Assembly (NCBI GenBank): GCA_050740975.1 | Contig: JBOIEE010000275.1 | Location: 1 to 22,704 of the forward strand | Direction: 5' to 3' | Source of the DNA: JBOHHR01 sp050740975 | GTDB taxonomy: Bacteria; Pseudomonadota; Gammaproteobacteria; JBOHHR01 | Length of the DNA stretch: 22,704 bases | Part shown: in pieces, positions 1 through 8,409 of the stretch | How positions within the stretch are numbered: position 1 is the first letter of the stretch | Layout of the letters: the number at the start of each line of letters is the position of its first letter | Position numbers and translations under genes: made by a program | Notes under the pieces: generated by a model | The model's database searches: none | The model's input: the letters and a program-made list of their open reading frames with translations, nothing else | What the model was told of the DNA's origin: nothing

Positions 1-629
1 GTGTCGGCCAGCTCGAAGTTGTACGCCGACATTTCCACCTCACTCTGATGACGGATCTGGCCATAGCGGATGACGGCGCCAGCGGTTTGGGTCCACACCA
101 GATCGAACACATTGGCGACATTCTGCAGGTCCATGGCGATGCGCTCCAGGCCATAGGTGATCTCGCCGCTCACCGGGCGGCAGTCCAGCCCGCCGACTTG
201 CTGAAAATAAGTGAACTGACTGATCTCCATACCGTTCAGCCTGGCCTCCCAACCTAAACCCCAGGCACCCAAGGTAGGGGATTCCCAATTATCTTCGACA
301 AAGCGCACATCGTTTTCTAGGGGATCGATACCCAACGCGCGCAGCGAATCGAGGTACATCTCTTGGATCTCCAGGGGTGAGGGTTTGAGGATCACCTGGA
401 ATTGATAAAAGTGCTGCAAGCGGTTTGGGTTTTCGCCATAGCGCCCATCCTTGGGGCGGCGCGAGGCCTGCACATAGGCCGCATTCCAAGGCTCGGGACC
501 GATGGCACGCAGAAACGTCGCGGGGTGGAAGGTCCCAGCGCCTATCTCCATGTCATAGGGCTGCTCGATGACACACCCGCGTTCAGCCCAAAAGGTCTGC
601 AAGCGGAATATCAAGTCCTGAAACGTCAT
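1..629 (-). CDS. glyQ: Glycine--tRNA ligase alpha subunit (partial, C-terminus off the window)
   Basis: Class II aminoacyl-tRNA synthetase alpha chain of the bacterial alpha2beta2 GlyRS, which charges tRNA-Gly with glycine in the cytoplasm. Read from the minus strand, the protein opens MTFQDLIFRLQTFWAERGC and continues with IEQPYDMEIGAGTFHPATF, GPEPWNAAYVQ, NRLQHFYQFQVI, NWESPTLGAWGLGWE and GEITYGLERIAM, all near-identical to known GlyQ proteins. About 209 codons are present of the usual 300 or so; the frame is open to the window edge. The ATG at 629 fits the family N-terminus but its ribosome binding site is weak. A GGAGAGAGG lies about 25 nt further upstream, before an in-frame TTG, so a slightly longer start is possible. 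glyS is expected immediately downstream, outside the window. Identification is firm. Confidence 0.96.
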   Translation of the reverse strand, partial: MTFQDLIFRLQTFWAERGCVIEQPYDMEIGAGTFHPATFLRAIGPEPWNAAYVQASRRPKDGRYGENPNRLQHFYQFQVILKPSPLEIQEMYLDSLRALGIDPLENDVRFVEDNWESPTLGAWGLGWEARLNGMEISQFTYFQQVGGLDCRPVSGEITYGLERIAMDLQNVANVFDLVWTQTAGAVIRYGQIRHQSEVEMSAYNFELAD

Positions 630-721
630 GAGGTCACGTTTGGCGGCGTTACCCAAGATCCTCTCTCCCAGGAACAAGGACAAAGTATAGCGGTGCCGGC
701 TTGCGGGCGTAAGCGTCGGTC

Positions 722-1053
722 GAGCTTTTTTTCGATGTAGATGCAAAGGTTGACCCCCTGCGCGACTGCTGTTACTTGCACGGTTTCTTGGAGCGCCGGC
801 AGGACATGAGCGAGCGGCATATCGCCTTCTTCGCGGACGAGCCGAGCGCGGAGGCCGAGGGAAATGGCTTCGCTGACGAGCGTCTTCATCGAATAGTCGC
901 GGAGTAGGAATACAGCATGCGCTGCCCGATCACGCGCAGGGACGCGATCTGCACCCGTCCATCAAAGGGTACGACCGATGGATCAAGCATAAAGATCCGA
1001 GGCTGAAGCAGCGCCTCCTCGCCTACAACGAGGATGACTGCCGCGCCACAGCG
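722..1053 (+). pseudogene. Remnant of a TM0106-type RecB-like nuclease
   Basis: Two pieces of one protein family are readable in different frames. The first, from about 731, reads FFDVDAKVDPLRDCCYLHGF and then SERHIAFFADEPSAEAE, matching the internal RNase H-like exonuclease part of TM0106-family RecB-like nucleases. It stops at a TAG at 905-907. The second, about 950-1053, reads WIKHKDPRLKQRLLAYNEDDC followed by RAT, the YNEDDC metal-site motif near the C-terminus of the same family. The segment that should separate them is mostly missing. No start, N-terminal domain or intact C-terminus is present, so this is a decayed fragment. Family assignment is from recognised motifs only. Confidence 0.72.
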
Positions 1054-1431
1054 TATTGCTCGACGCCATCGTTTTTCCCGTACATGCTGACTTCGTCGCC
1101 GAGGTGCATAAAAAGGAGGGTTTGCGTTTTGCGGCCGCTAAGAAGCCCAAAAAAAACTCATATCATTGGATCCGATTCAGGGTCCAGTCCAGCTTCCGTG
1201 TCGACCGATGGTCTCGTCGAAGCTCGACGACTTGGTCATGACGAACTAAAATCTGATTCTAAGACAAGCGGTTATAATTAAGATCTAAGAGTCAAGGAAG
1301 TCTTGGTTTTTTGATGACTACCTAAGTCTAGGGGCAGACGGAAATCATGCATCAGCTTTGTCTCCCGCCCCGCAGAGGTGATATTTGGCAAGATCGACAA
1401 ACAACAAGCGCACGAGTAGTGAGAAAACCGC
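1054..1431 (+). other. Non-coding decayed stretch
   Basis: I see no gene here. Short open frames run through it but match nothing I know and have no ribosome binding sites. It is more AT-rich than the flanks around 1250-1310 and sits between two gene fragments, consistent with decaying accessory DNA. Confidence 0.5.
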
Positions 1432-1545
1432 GCCACCGTCGCTTACGAAGCCGAGGTGTGGTAGATGGCCGCCGCCCTGGGCGGTAGCATGGACGCCGCC
1501 GAGTAGAAGCAGGTCGTCCTCGGCGTCATCTTCGTCAAGCTCCGA
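1432..1545 (+). pseudogene. hsdM: Remnant of type I restriction-modification methyltransferase HsdM N-terminus
   Basis: In one frame the sequence reads ATVAYEAEVW-stop-MAAALGGSMDAAE-stop-KQVVLGVIFVKL. This follows the family opening, in which an alanine/leucine-rich helix leads to a motif like MDAAEYKHVVLGLIFLKY. The two in-frame TAG codons, at 1462-1464 and 1504-1506, fall where the family has sense residues (the second replaces the conserved Tyr). Only about 38 codons are recognisable. The Ado-Met binding and NPPF catalytic region is absent, so this cannot encode a methyltransferase. Both stops being TAG is compatible with single-base decay of CAG and TAC/TAT codons. Confidence 0.65.
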
Positions 1546-1648
1546 CGCCCGCCTTGCGAGACGAGATCAGCCGAAGGTTGGAGCAGACGTGAGCAGGAAT
1601 TGCTCTTTGCGCTACGTTGGCGATTGACATGACGAAAGGCGGCACGCG

Positions 1649-1985
1649 ATGAAAGCCACCGAAGCCAAGCTGCTCGATTTCCTCAAGAAGTCGCCTCAAT
1701 TCGTCATTCCTATCTACCAGCGCACCTACAGCTGGGGCGGGCGGGAGTGCCGCCAGTTGTGGGAAGATATCCTCCGCACGGGCCGCAACGACGCGGTGTC
1801 CGTGCATTTCGTCGGCTCCATCGTCTACGTGAGAAGGGGCTATACCAGGTGTCGAGCCAGTCGCCGTTGCTCGTAATCGATAGCCAGCAGCGCCTCACAA
1901 CCGTGACCTTGCTGATCGAAGCCCTCGCCCGCAGTCTCGCCGATAGCGAGCCGTTGGATGGGTTCTCGGCCAAGAAGCTGCGCAT
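1649..1985 (+). pseudogene. Remnant of a DUF262 (GmrS-like) protein, frameshifted and truncated
   Basis: The start MKATEAKLLDFLKKSPQFVI, continuing PIYQRTYSW, is the typical N-terminus of DUF262 proteins, the nuclease half of GmrSD-type modification-dependent restriction systems. An in-frame ATG at 1649 follows AAAGGCGG. The reading frame breaks near 1830; in the next frame the protein resumes as EKGLYQVSSQSPLLVIDSQQ, then RLTTVTLLIEALA and GFSAKKLR. The family motif DGQQR, important for nucleotide-dependent function, reads DSQQR here. Homology ends near 1985, where a piece of an unrelated restriction gene begins. Most of the protein, including its C-terminal nuclease part, is missing. Confidence 0.8.
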
Positions 1986-1987
1986 AA

Positions 1988-2710
1988 ATGGTAAACCGGC
2001 TGCGGCAGTTTGCCACCAGCAACACCTTGCAGATCCTGATCATCATTATTGACGCTTTCCGCAAGAATTTCACCGGCACCGAGGAAGAACAGAAGAGCAA
2101 CGTGATCCATAGCGCGGTCAAGAAGCGGCAGGAGATCGGCCGTGGCCTGCGCTTGCCGGTGGATCAGAATGGCTTGCGCGTTTTCGACGAGTCGGTGAAC
2201 AAGCTCTATGTTATGGGAACGAGAGCTACGAGGACTTCGCCCGTGCCCTACAGATGGAATACGAGGAGGACTGTGGCGTGACCTTCGGTCGGGTGCCCAT
2301 CACGGCATTCGCTAAGCTGGCAAAGGTCGTGGACGGAGAAGAAAGGCTTATCGGCCGAGAAGCCGCCGAGACGATCTGCGCTGCACTGGTTGGGCAGAAG
2401 ATACTGGACGTTGACGGGCGCATCCAGCCTGCGTTTAACCCGAAACGCAAGGGCTTCAAATTAGATCTACCCGAGGCGCATCGCGAGCTTCTGCCTCCGG
2501 TAATCGACTTGCTTTCCTCTTACCAGATCGAGCGGCATATCCGCCGCGAGCGAGACGACAGGCCGAACAAACTCAAGAAGGAAGTCATCCTCAGCCCTGA
2601 ATTTATAGCGCTATGGGATCGCATCAAGCCGACAAGGTGCGCTGTGGTCAAAAGCATTTCGAAACACTTGGGTACCCTTCGCCGTAGCCGTATCGGCGGA
2701 CGAGGTTTGA
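1988..2710 (+). pseudogene. res: Remnant of a type III restriction enzyme Res subunit
   Basis: Res is the helicase/nuclease subunit of type III restriction systems. The fragment begins RQFATSNTLQILIIIIDAFR then KNFTGTEEEQKSNV, a helicase-region segment. It jumps straight to IHSAVKKRQEIGRGLRLPVDQ, which includes the QEIGRGLRL helicase motif VI, so the DEAD box and adjacent domain are deleted. A frameshift near 2217 follows NKLYVM; the next frame gives NESYEDFARALQ, then MEYEEDCGVTFG, SSYQIERHIRRERD and ALWDRIKP. After another break the tail reads QKHFETLG and, one base shifted, VPFAVAVSADEV with a stop at 2708-2710. At least three lesions make it non-functional. Its 5' end is fused to the DUF262 remnant. 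Confidence 0.82.
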
Positions 2711-3097
2711 GGCGCATGAACCGTCGCGCGGGCTGAAACCGCGTCATCCGGGACCAATCCGGCAGCCTGGTGGTGGTCGGACTAGTGCCCAGCTCAAAGC
2801 ACCGCTCCACACCATCTATCCAAGGAGGGTCCGGGAAGCCTGCAATCGACTATAGAGGCGCGGCGGTGATGCTGAAATGCTGAAGTAGCTGGAGAAGCAC
2901 GCTGCGCCATGTCCACGGCTTCGACCGGTAGCGGGTGCTGAACGCCTGGGTCCTGGTCTTCTGGTCCTCCGCCACGAAATGGGACAGCGAAACCGGCTTC
3001 AACGGGGTCGAGCGATGGGCTACGCAATCGGCGCCTATCATGCGTAACACACTAAACATTTAAGGATTAGACGCGCTTCCCTTTGCCGCAATGCCGA

Positions 3098-3131
3098 CTA
3101 CTAAGGGCGTTGCGGCGGCCCTTTTGAGTAG
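3098..3131. repeat. Bulged stem-loop
   Basis: CTACTAAGGGC at 3098-3108 pairs with GCCCTT (3118-3123) and AGTAG (3127-3131), with a three-base TTG bulge and a nine-base loop. A short T run (3122-3125) lies in the descending arm. It could be a weak plus-strand terminator closing the decayed region, but the T tract is not in the usual place. Confidence 0.45.
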
Positions 3132-3182
3132 GGCCTTTACCATTGATTAATTCGGATGCCAAGCCGATTCGGGATAGGGGGC

Positions 3183-3215
3183 CCATGGTTCAAACAGGCC
3201 CTGTTTGAACCATGG
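3183..3215. repeat. Perfect 16-bp inverted repeat with 1-nt spacer
   Basis: CCATGGTTCAAACAGG (3183-3198) and its exact complement (3200-3215) are separated by a single C. This is the first and longest of three consecutive hairpins upstream of the kinase gene. It has no T tract, which argues against a simple terminator. Confidence 0.85.
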
Positions 3216-3219
3216 AGCA

Positions 3220-3241
3220 AAGCAAAATCGCATTTTTGCTT
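3220..3241. repeat. Perfect 8-bp inverted repeat
   Basis: AAGCAAAA (3220-3227) and TTTTGCTT (3234-3241) flank a six-base loop TCGCAT. It starts four bases after the preceding hairpin ends. Confidence 0.7.
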
Positions 3242-3247
3242 GCGATG

Positions 3248-3275
3248 CGAAAAATTCCACGGATGGAATTTTTCG
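3248..3275. repeat. Perfect 12-bp inverted repeat
   Basis: CGAAAAATTCCA (3248-3259) and TGGAATTTTTCG (3264-3275) flank the tetraloop CGGA. It ends 121 bp before the kinase start codon. On the plus strand the right arm holds five Ts inside the stem rather than after it. Confidence 0.8.
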
Positions 3276-3396
3276 AAGTGGCCTATGGTTATCAAGCACA
3301 AGCTCTTTTCAGGTCCTCACTTAAGGTATCAGTTAAGTTTGTCCGGCCTCAGCCGATAAGTACCGATAATCGTTTTAACAGGTCAGCACGGGAAAA

Positions 3397-6246
3397 ATGA
3401 AAACGAAACCGCAGGGGAAGCATCTCAATTATGGGATAAGCCAGGAGCAAGATCGTCGTGACCTTAAGGCCAGTATGGGGTGGGAGTTGCTAAACCTCCT
3501 CCGCAGGCAGTTGCCCTTTTTCCTCTTAAACGGCGCGGCCCTGGCGATGATAGTGGCCCTCGTGCTGCGTGATCAGGTCCCATCTTGGGGGCTCGCGTCG
3601 TGGCTAGCATTCATGCTGACAGTGGCGGCTGGGAGCTACCTCTTTGTGCGTTTATTTGACAAGCAACGCCGGAGCCTGCCGAACTTGGGAGCGTGGCGCA
3701 AGCGTTTCACTTTGTGCACGCTCGCGGCCGGTTTGGGGTGGGGCCTTTCGGGCTGCATCTTATTGCCCCCTGATTCTATCCTGCATCAGGCGTTCATAAT
3801 CTTTGTCCTAGGGGGGATCTGCGCCAGCGCCATTCCGGTGCTATCGGCCGCTTTGTATATGGTCATGCCGTACACCGTGCTCATCCTGGCGCCGCTCGCA
3901 GGCCGGCTATCCTTCTTCGGCGATGAAACCCATCTGGCTATGGCCGTGATGGTCCTGTTGTTTATCGCTCTATACCTCAAAATGGCCTGGGAGATCCACC
4001 TAAACCTGGTCGCTTCTTTGAAGCTGCGCTACGAAAACGAAGAGCTGGTGCACGACTTGAGCGCAGCGAACGATCGTATGGAGTCCGCAAACAACGAGTT
4101 GAAGCTGAAGATCATCGAGCGTGAGCGGATAGAAAGGCAATTGATCAAAGCCAAAGAAGCTGCGGAACAGGCGGTGCTGGCGAAAAGCAAATTCCTGGCG
4201 ACCATGAGTCACGAGATCCGCACCCCGATGAACGGTGTATTGGGCATGACGGAATTATTGCTCAGCACCGAGCTCAGCAATAAACAACGGCGTTTCGCGG
4301 AAAACATACAGCAATCGGGAAAGGCCCTGCTCGGGATCATCAATGACATTCTGGATTTTTCCAAGATCGAGGTGGGCAAGCTCGTGCTGCTTGACCAGTC
4401 GTTCGATTTACGCGATCTGATCGAAGAAATGGGCGAGTTGTTCGCCGAGCAAGCCGACCGGAATAATGTCGAGCTGACCTGCAGCTTTCCCCCGGAGCTC
4501 CATAGCATCTATATCGGTGATGGCGACCGCATCCGCCAGGTCTTGGTGAATCTAGTGGGCAACGCGCTTAAGTTCACCAAAGAGGGTGAAGTGATCCTGC
4601 GCACCGAGTTGCAGGAGGAGGACGCGACCGCGGCTTCCTTGCGCTTTGAAGTGGCGGATACGGGGATCGGGATCTCGGCCGAAGCCAAGACGCGGATCTT
4701 TGACGCATTTTCCCAGGCGGACGATTCGACCACGCGCCAGTACGGCGGTACCGGGCTGGGACTTGCGATCTGCAAGCAATTGATCCACATGATGCAAGGG
4801 GAAATTGAAGTGGAGAGCGAGGTCGGATCAGGCTCTACCTTCTGGTTTACGCTCCGCTTGCCCAAAGCGGATCCCGGGCGGCACCTGAAGCCGGTCGCGC
4901 GCCGTGGTCTGGAAGGTACACGGGTATTGGTGGTGGACGACAGCGCAACCATTCGTGAGACCTTGCATCGAATACTCGCCGCCTGGGGTGTGGTGCACGA
5001 CTTAGCGCAAGATGGGGAACAGGGTCTTAGGCTATTGCGCGCCTCAACCGAACTGGGGGGCCTTTACGATGTGGCGCTGGTGGACTGGAAGATGCCGGGC
5101 ATGAACGGTTCTAAATTGGTGCGCGAGGCAAAGCGCGACCCCGCTTTGGCCAAAACGCGTTTCGTGATGTTGACCTCCATACTCAATCTGGAAGAAACGG
5201 CGCGCTTGGTAACCAGTGGGATCGATTCCTATCTGAATAAGCCGGTACGCCAGTCCGAGCTTTATAACTGCCTGGTGAACCTCCTCGAACGATCAGGGCA
5301 TTGGGATGGCATCATAAGCGCGCGCAAACCGGATGCGGTCGGCGTCATCCTCAAGGGCCGGGTGCTGGTCGCCGAAGACAATCCGGTAAATCAGCAGCTC
5401 GCCCAATTGATGTTAGAGGCCGTAGGCGTTTCAGTTGACCTGGTCGAAAACGGGCGCGCCGCTGTCTTGGCGGTCTCTCAGGCAATAGAACGAGGGCAGC
5501 CTTACGATTTAGTGCTGATGGACTGCCACATGCCGGAAATGGACGGTTTTAAGGCCACCGCCGCATTGCGGGCAAAGGAAATGACACCGCGGCTGCCGAT
5601 CATCGCCTTAACCGCCAATGCCCTGGAGGGCGACCGAGAGCGCTGCCTCGCCGCCGGAATGGATGACTACATCGCAAAGCCCTTTACCCAAAAGGAAATC
5701 GCAACTTGCCTTAGCCGTTGGCTGGCCGATAAATCGGAAAAGGTGCCATCGCCCGAAATTGAGGCGCCTAATAAGCCGGCGCCAGAGGAAATGGCAGTTA
5801 GGGAACCGGCCGTGGTAAGGCTCGATCAGCAGCCTCGCCGGGCCAAAGCAAAGCACAGCGCTCAGAAAAACCGCCGTATCGATGGTGAAACCGAGCTGGA
5901 TAGGGCGGCGCTGGAACGCATCGAAGCCCTGCAGCGAGCAGGCACGCCTGACATCGTAGTCAAAGTCCTCGGCATGTACTTAGAAAATTCGCCTAAGTTG
6001 GTGAACGATATTGAACAGGCGGCGCAGCGCCAGGACACGGAGGCGCTGCACCTCGCGGCGCATACCTTGAAATCGAGCAGCGCGACCCTAGGGGCCACAG
6101 CTTTGGCTGAACTGTGCAAACAACTGGAAGCCTTGGGGCGGCAAGGGGGCCAGCAACAGACCGGCGGGCAGGTGGCGAAGTTACGCCGGGAATACGAGGC
6201 AGTGTGCAAGGTCTTGAGGGCCGAGATCGAAAGACGCGCCGCCTGA
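3397..6246 (+). CDS. Membrane hybrid histidine kinase (HisKA-HATPase-REC-REC-HPt)
   Basis: Inner-membrane sensor kinase of 949 residues with BarA-like architecture. About six hydrophobic helices lie between residues 39 and 200, with little periplasmic sequence. A coiled-coil linker (about 212-262) leads to the HisKA H-box ATMSHEIRTPMNG, with phospho-acceptor His272. The HATPase domain shows an N-box near Asn385-Asn389, then ADTGIGI and GGTGLGLAI. REC1 has acidic pair Asp514/515, acceptor Asp563 and Lys615. REC2 has acceptor Asp709 (VLMDCHMPEMDG) and Lys761. The C-terminal HPt carries His889 in AAHTLKSSS. All key residues needed for a His-Asp-His relay are present. It lies five bases ahead of a REC-GGDEF-EAL gene, the likely partner. 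The ATG at 3397 has only a weak GGGAAAA upstream. The stimulus cannot be read from the sequence. Confidence 0.95.
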   Translation: MKTKPQGKHLNYGISQEQDRRDLKASMGWELLNLLRRQLPFFLLNGAALAMIVALVLRDQVPSWGLASWLAFMLTVAAGSYLFVRLFDKQRRSLPNLGAWRKRFTLCTLAAGLGWGLSGCILLPPDSILHQAFIIFVLGGICASAIPVLSAALYMVMPYTVLILAPLAGRLSFFGDETHLAMAVMVLLFIALYLKMAWEIHLNLVASLKLRYENEELVHDLSAANDRMESANNELKLKIIERERIERQLIKAKEAAEQAVLAKSKFLATMSHEIRTPMNGVLGMTELLLSTELSNKQRRFAENIQQSGKALLGIINDILDFSKIEVGKLVLLDQSFDLRDLIEEMGELFAEQADRNNVELTCSFPPELHSIYIGDGDRIRQVLVNLVGNALKFTKEGEVILRTELQEEDATAASLRFEVADTGIGISAEAKTRIFDAFSQADDSTTRQYGGTGLGLAICKQLIHMMQGEIEVESEVGSGSTFWFTLRLPKADPGRHLKPVARRGLEGTRVLVVDDSATIRETLHRILAAWGVVHDLAQDGEQGLRLLRASTELGGLYDVALVDWKMPGMNGSKLVREAKRDPALAKTRFVMLTSILNLEETARLVTSGIDSYLNKPVRQSELYNCLVNLLERSGHWDGIISARKPDAVGVILKGRVLVAEDNPVNQQLAQLMLEAVGVSVDLVENGRAAVLAVSQAIERGQPYDLVLMDCHMPEMDGFKATAALRAKEMTPRLPIIALTANALEGDRERCLAAGMDDYIAKPFTQKEIATCLSRWLADKSEKVPSPEIEAPNKPAPEEMAVREPAVVRLDQQPRRAKAKHSAQKNRRIDGETELDRAALERIEALQRAGTPDIVVKVLGMYLENSPKLVNDIEQAAQRQDTEALHLAAHTLKSSSATLGATALAELCKQLEALGRQGGQQQTGGQVAKLRREYEAVCKVLRAEIERRAA

Positions 6247-6251
6247 GCACC

Positions 6252-8336
6252 ATGTCCACCTGCGATCGATGCCCGATAGTCCTGGTCGTGGACGATGACC
6301 TCACGGCGCGATTTATAGCGCGAGAAGGGCTGGAAGCAGCGGGTTTCGAGGTGCACGAAGCCAGCGATGGGAAGGCGGCGCTGCAAACCCTCTCAGTGCT
6401 TCACCCCGACATCGTGGTCATGGACGTGGTGATGCCGATCGTGGACGGTTTTGAGGCCTGCCGGCGTTTACGCCGTCTGCCCGGGGGTGCACACCTACCC
6501 GTTCTTATGATCACCGGTTTGGACGATACCGCTTCCATCAAAAAGGCCTACGAGGTCGGCGCCACCGATTTCGCGACCAAGCCGATTAACTCTGTTCTGT
6601 TAGCCCAGCGACTGCGGTACATGCTGCGTACAAAGACAACAGCTGATGCGCTGCGTGCCAGCCGAGAGCGCCTTACCAATGCGCAACGCATCGCCAAGCT
6701 CTGCCATTGGGAATGGGAGCAAGGTCAAGCGATCCACTGGTCTGAAGAAGCCAAACGGGTGCTGGGACTGCCGTCGCTAAAACTGGTAGAGGAATTCGAG
6801 CACTTCCTGGCACTCGTACCCACCGACGATCGCGACAAGGTGCAGATCACGGTGGCCAAGGCCTGGGATGAGCGCTGCGGATACCGTTTAGAACACGATT
6901 TGGCCTGTCCCGATGGCGTATTCCGTACCGTGTACCAGGAAGTTGAGTTCATCAAAGACGAGGAAACCGGTCGCGGTCGTCTGGTCGGTACCTTGCAGGA
7001 TGTCACCGAGCGGCGGCGCGCCGAGCAACGTATCGAGCGTCTGGCCTACTACCACAAGGTAACGGGTTTGCCCAATCGCGCGCTGTTGAAGAAACAGCTA
7101 ACGGAAATCCTCGCCGAAGCCGAACGCAGCCAGCGCCGGGTAGCCGTGCTAAGCCTGCACCTGGAACAGCTCAAGTCGGTTAACGACAGCTTCGGGCATA
7201 GCGTCGGCGATGAGCTGCTGCGCCAACTCGCAGAACGCTTGAAGGGGACTATTGGGAACAACGACGCGCCATCGCGCCCAGAGCCACGAAGGCGACCTAT
7301 AATTTTAGCGCATCCGAGCGGCGATCAATTTGCAGTGGTGAGCAGCGGGTTCGAGCGTGCCGACGAGGTCGCCGCGCTTGCACGCCGGATCGAGAAGGCG
7401 ATAGCTCGGCCTATGTCGGTGTATATTCACGAGCTTTGCCTCAGTTGCAGGGTCGGGATCAGCCTCTATCCGGAAGACGATTATGAAGCCGGACGCCTGT
7501 TAGAGCACAGCTCCGCGGCGCTGCACAGCGCGAAAAGAGAGGAAACAAATCAGATTCGATTTTACACCGCCGCGATGAACGAACGGCTGCTGCAGAGGCT
7601 GACTCTGGACGCGGAGCTGCGCCAGGCGCTAGCGCAGGATCAATTCATGCTGTGCTACCAGCCAAAGGTGGCTCTGTCAGAAGGCAGAGTGGTTGGGGTC
7701 GAGGCTTTGATCCGTTGGCAGCATCCCGAGCGGGGTTGGGTCTTGCCGGGGGAGTTTATCTCCGTGGCCGAAGAGAGTGGCCTGATCGGCCCTCTGGGCG
7801 AATGGATTTTTCGCATCGCCTGCGAACAGAGCATCGCTTGGCAGCGGCAAGGCGGCCTGTCTCTGTCGATTGCGGTAAACCTGTCCGCCGCTCAGTTCCG
7901 CGAAAAAGACTTACACTTGCGCCTGGAGACTGTATTAAAGGAAACGGGGGCGGATCCGCGGCTTCTGGAGATCGAGATCACCGAAAGCTTACTCCTGGAC
8001 CAGGTCGAGTCGAGTCTCGAGACGGTTTGCGATCTGCGCAAGCTCGGCCTGCGCGTTGCTATCGATGATTTTGGCACCGGGTATTCGTCCCTCGCTTACC
8101 TCAAACGATTTTCCGTCGATACCCTAAAAATCGACCAGTCGTTCATCAGGGGGATCGCGCTCGATCCCCACGACGCGACCATAGTCGGCGCCGTGATCGC
8201 CATGGCCCATGGGCTGGGGCTCAGGGTGGTCGCGGAAGGGGTAGAAAATCTTGCGCAAATCCAGGTGTTGCGCGCCAAGGGCTCGATCAAGCGCAAGGCT
8301 ATTACTACACGCCGCCGCTCGGTGCCGACGAGATGA
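6252..8336 (+). CDS. Response regulator with PAS, degenerate GGDEF and EAL domains (C-terminal frameshift)
   Basis: As read, 694 residues from the ATG at 6252, five bases after the kinase stop; an open frame extends further upstream but overlaps the kinase. REC: DDD at 14-16, acceptor Asp58 (VVMDVVMP), Lys110. A PAS-like region (about 150-250) follows. The GGDEF domain (about 262-440) has SGDQF at 356-360 in place of GGDEF, so cyclase activity is unlikely. The EAL domain shows VEALIRW near 483, SIAVNLSAAQF, EIEITES, DDFGTG at 605-610, LKIDQSF and VVAEGVEN, consistent with a c-di-GMP phosphodiesterase. After residue 677 a one-base deletion diverts the frame, so the QGYYY segment, which carries a conserved catalytic Gln, is lost. 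It is probably phosphorylated by the upstream kinase and regulates c-di-GMP turnover if functional. Confidence 0.93.
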   Translation: MSTCDRCPIVLVVDDDLTARFIAREGLEAAGFEVHEASDGKAALQTLSVLHPDIVVMDVVMPIVDGFEACRRLRRLPGGAHLPVLMITGLDDTASIKKAYEVGATDFATKPINSVLLAQRLRYMLRTKTTADALRASRERLTNAQRIAKLCHWEWEQGQAIHWSEEAKRVLGLPSLKLVEEFEHFLALVPTDDRDKVQITVAKAWDERCGYRLEHDLACPDGVFRTVYQEVEFIKDEETGRGRLVGTLQDVTERRRAEQRIERLAYYHKVTGLPNRALLKKQLTEILAEAERSQRRVAVLSLHLEQLKSVNDSFGHSVGDELLRQLAERLKGTIGNNDAPSRPEPRRRPIILAHPSGDQFAVVSSGFERADEVAALARRIEKAIARPMSVYIHELCLSCRVGISLYPEDDYEAGRLLEHSSAALHSAKREETNQIRFYTAAMNERLLQRLTLDAELRQALAQDQFMLCYQPKVALSEGRVVGVEALIRWQHPERGWVLPGEFISVAEESGLIGPLGEWIFRIACEQSIAWQRQGGLSLSIAVNLSAAQFREKDLHLRLETVLKETGADPRLLEIEITESLLLDQVESSLETVCDLRKLGLRVAIDDFGTGYSSLAYLKRFSVDTLKIDQSFIRGIALDPHDATIVGAVIAMAHGLGLRVVAEGVENLAQIQVLRAKGSIKRKAITTRRRSVPTR

Positions 8337-8377
8337 AACGCTGGCTGCGGGATCGTGGCGAGCTGGCGGTAGCGTGA
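8283..8377 (+). other. Out-of-frame native tail of the EAL domain
   Basis: Shifting one base at about 8283 restores the expected EAL ending: DQAQGYYYTPPLGADEMKRW, then LRDRGELAVA and a TGA at 8375-8377. The break is consistent with loss of one G in an expected GGC-TGC-GAT, now read GGC-TCG. It is either a sequencing or assembly error or a recent mutation, because the tail has not decayed. Confidence 0.88.
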
Positions 8378-8409
8378 GCATTACGGATAGATCTCGCCGC
8401 ACGCGTTGT

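Larger units (their letters stand above)
2711..3397. other. Intergenic region with stem-loops
   Basis: No convincing gene. From 2711 to about 3060 there are only short frames without recognisable motifs; it may be further decayed accessory DNA. From 3098 to 3275 four inverted repeats follow one another and are listed separately. The last 120 bp before the kinase start at 3397 would be expected to hold its promoter, but I cannot identify a good -35/-10 pair. Confidence 0.5.

Noticed and set aside
402..740. Plus-strand 112-residue frame
   Set aside because: It is antisense to glyQ, whose protein sequence is unmistakable.
905..1506. Three in-frame TAG codons in recognisable gene pieces, suggesting amber recoding
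   Set aside because: Frameshifts and large deletions accompany them, and other stop types end pieces nearby; simple pseudogene decay explains all.
2794..3059. Minus-strand frames of 69-77 residues
   Set aside because: They have no recognisable motif, no good start signal, and lie in decayed DNA.
6114..6251. Extended N-terminus of the response regulator
   Set aside because: The extra 46 codons lie inside the kinase gene and are not REC-like; the ATG at 6252 begins directly before the REC domain.
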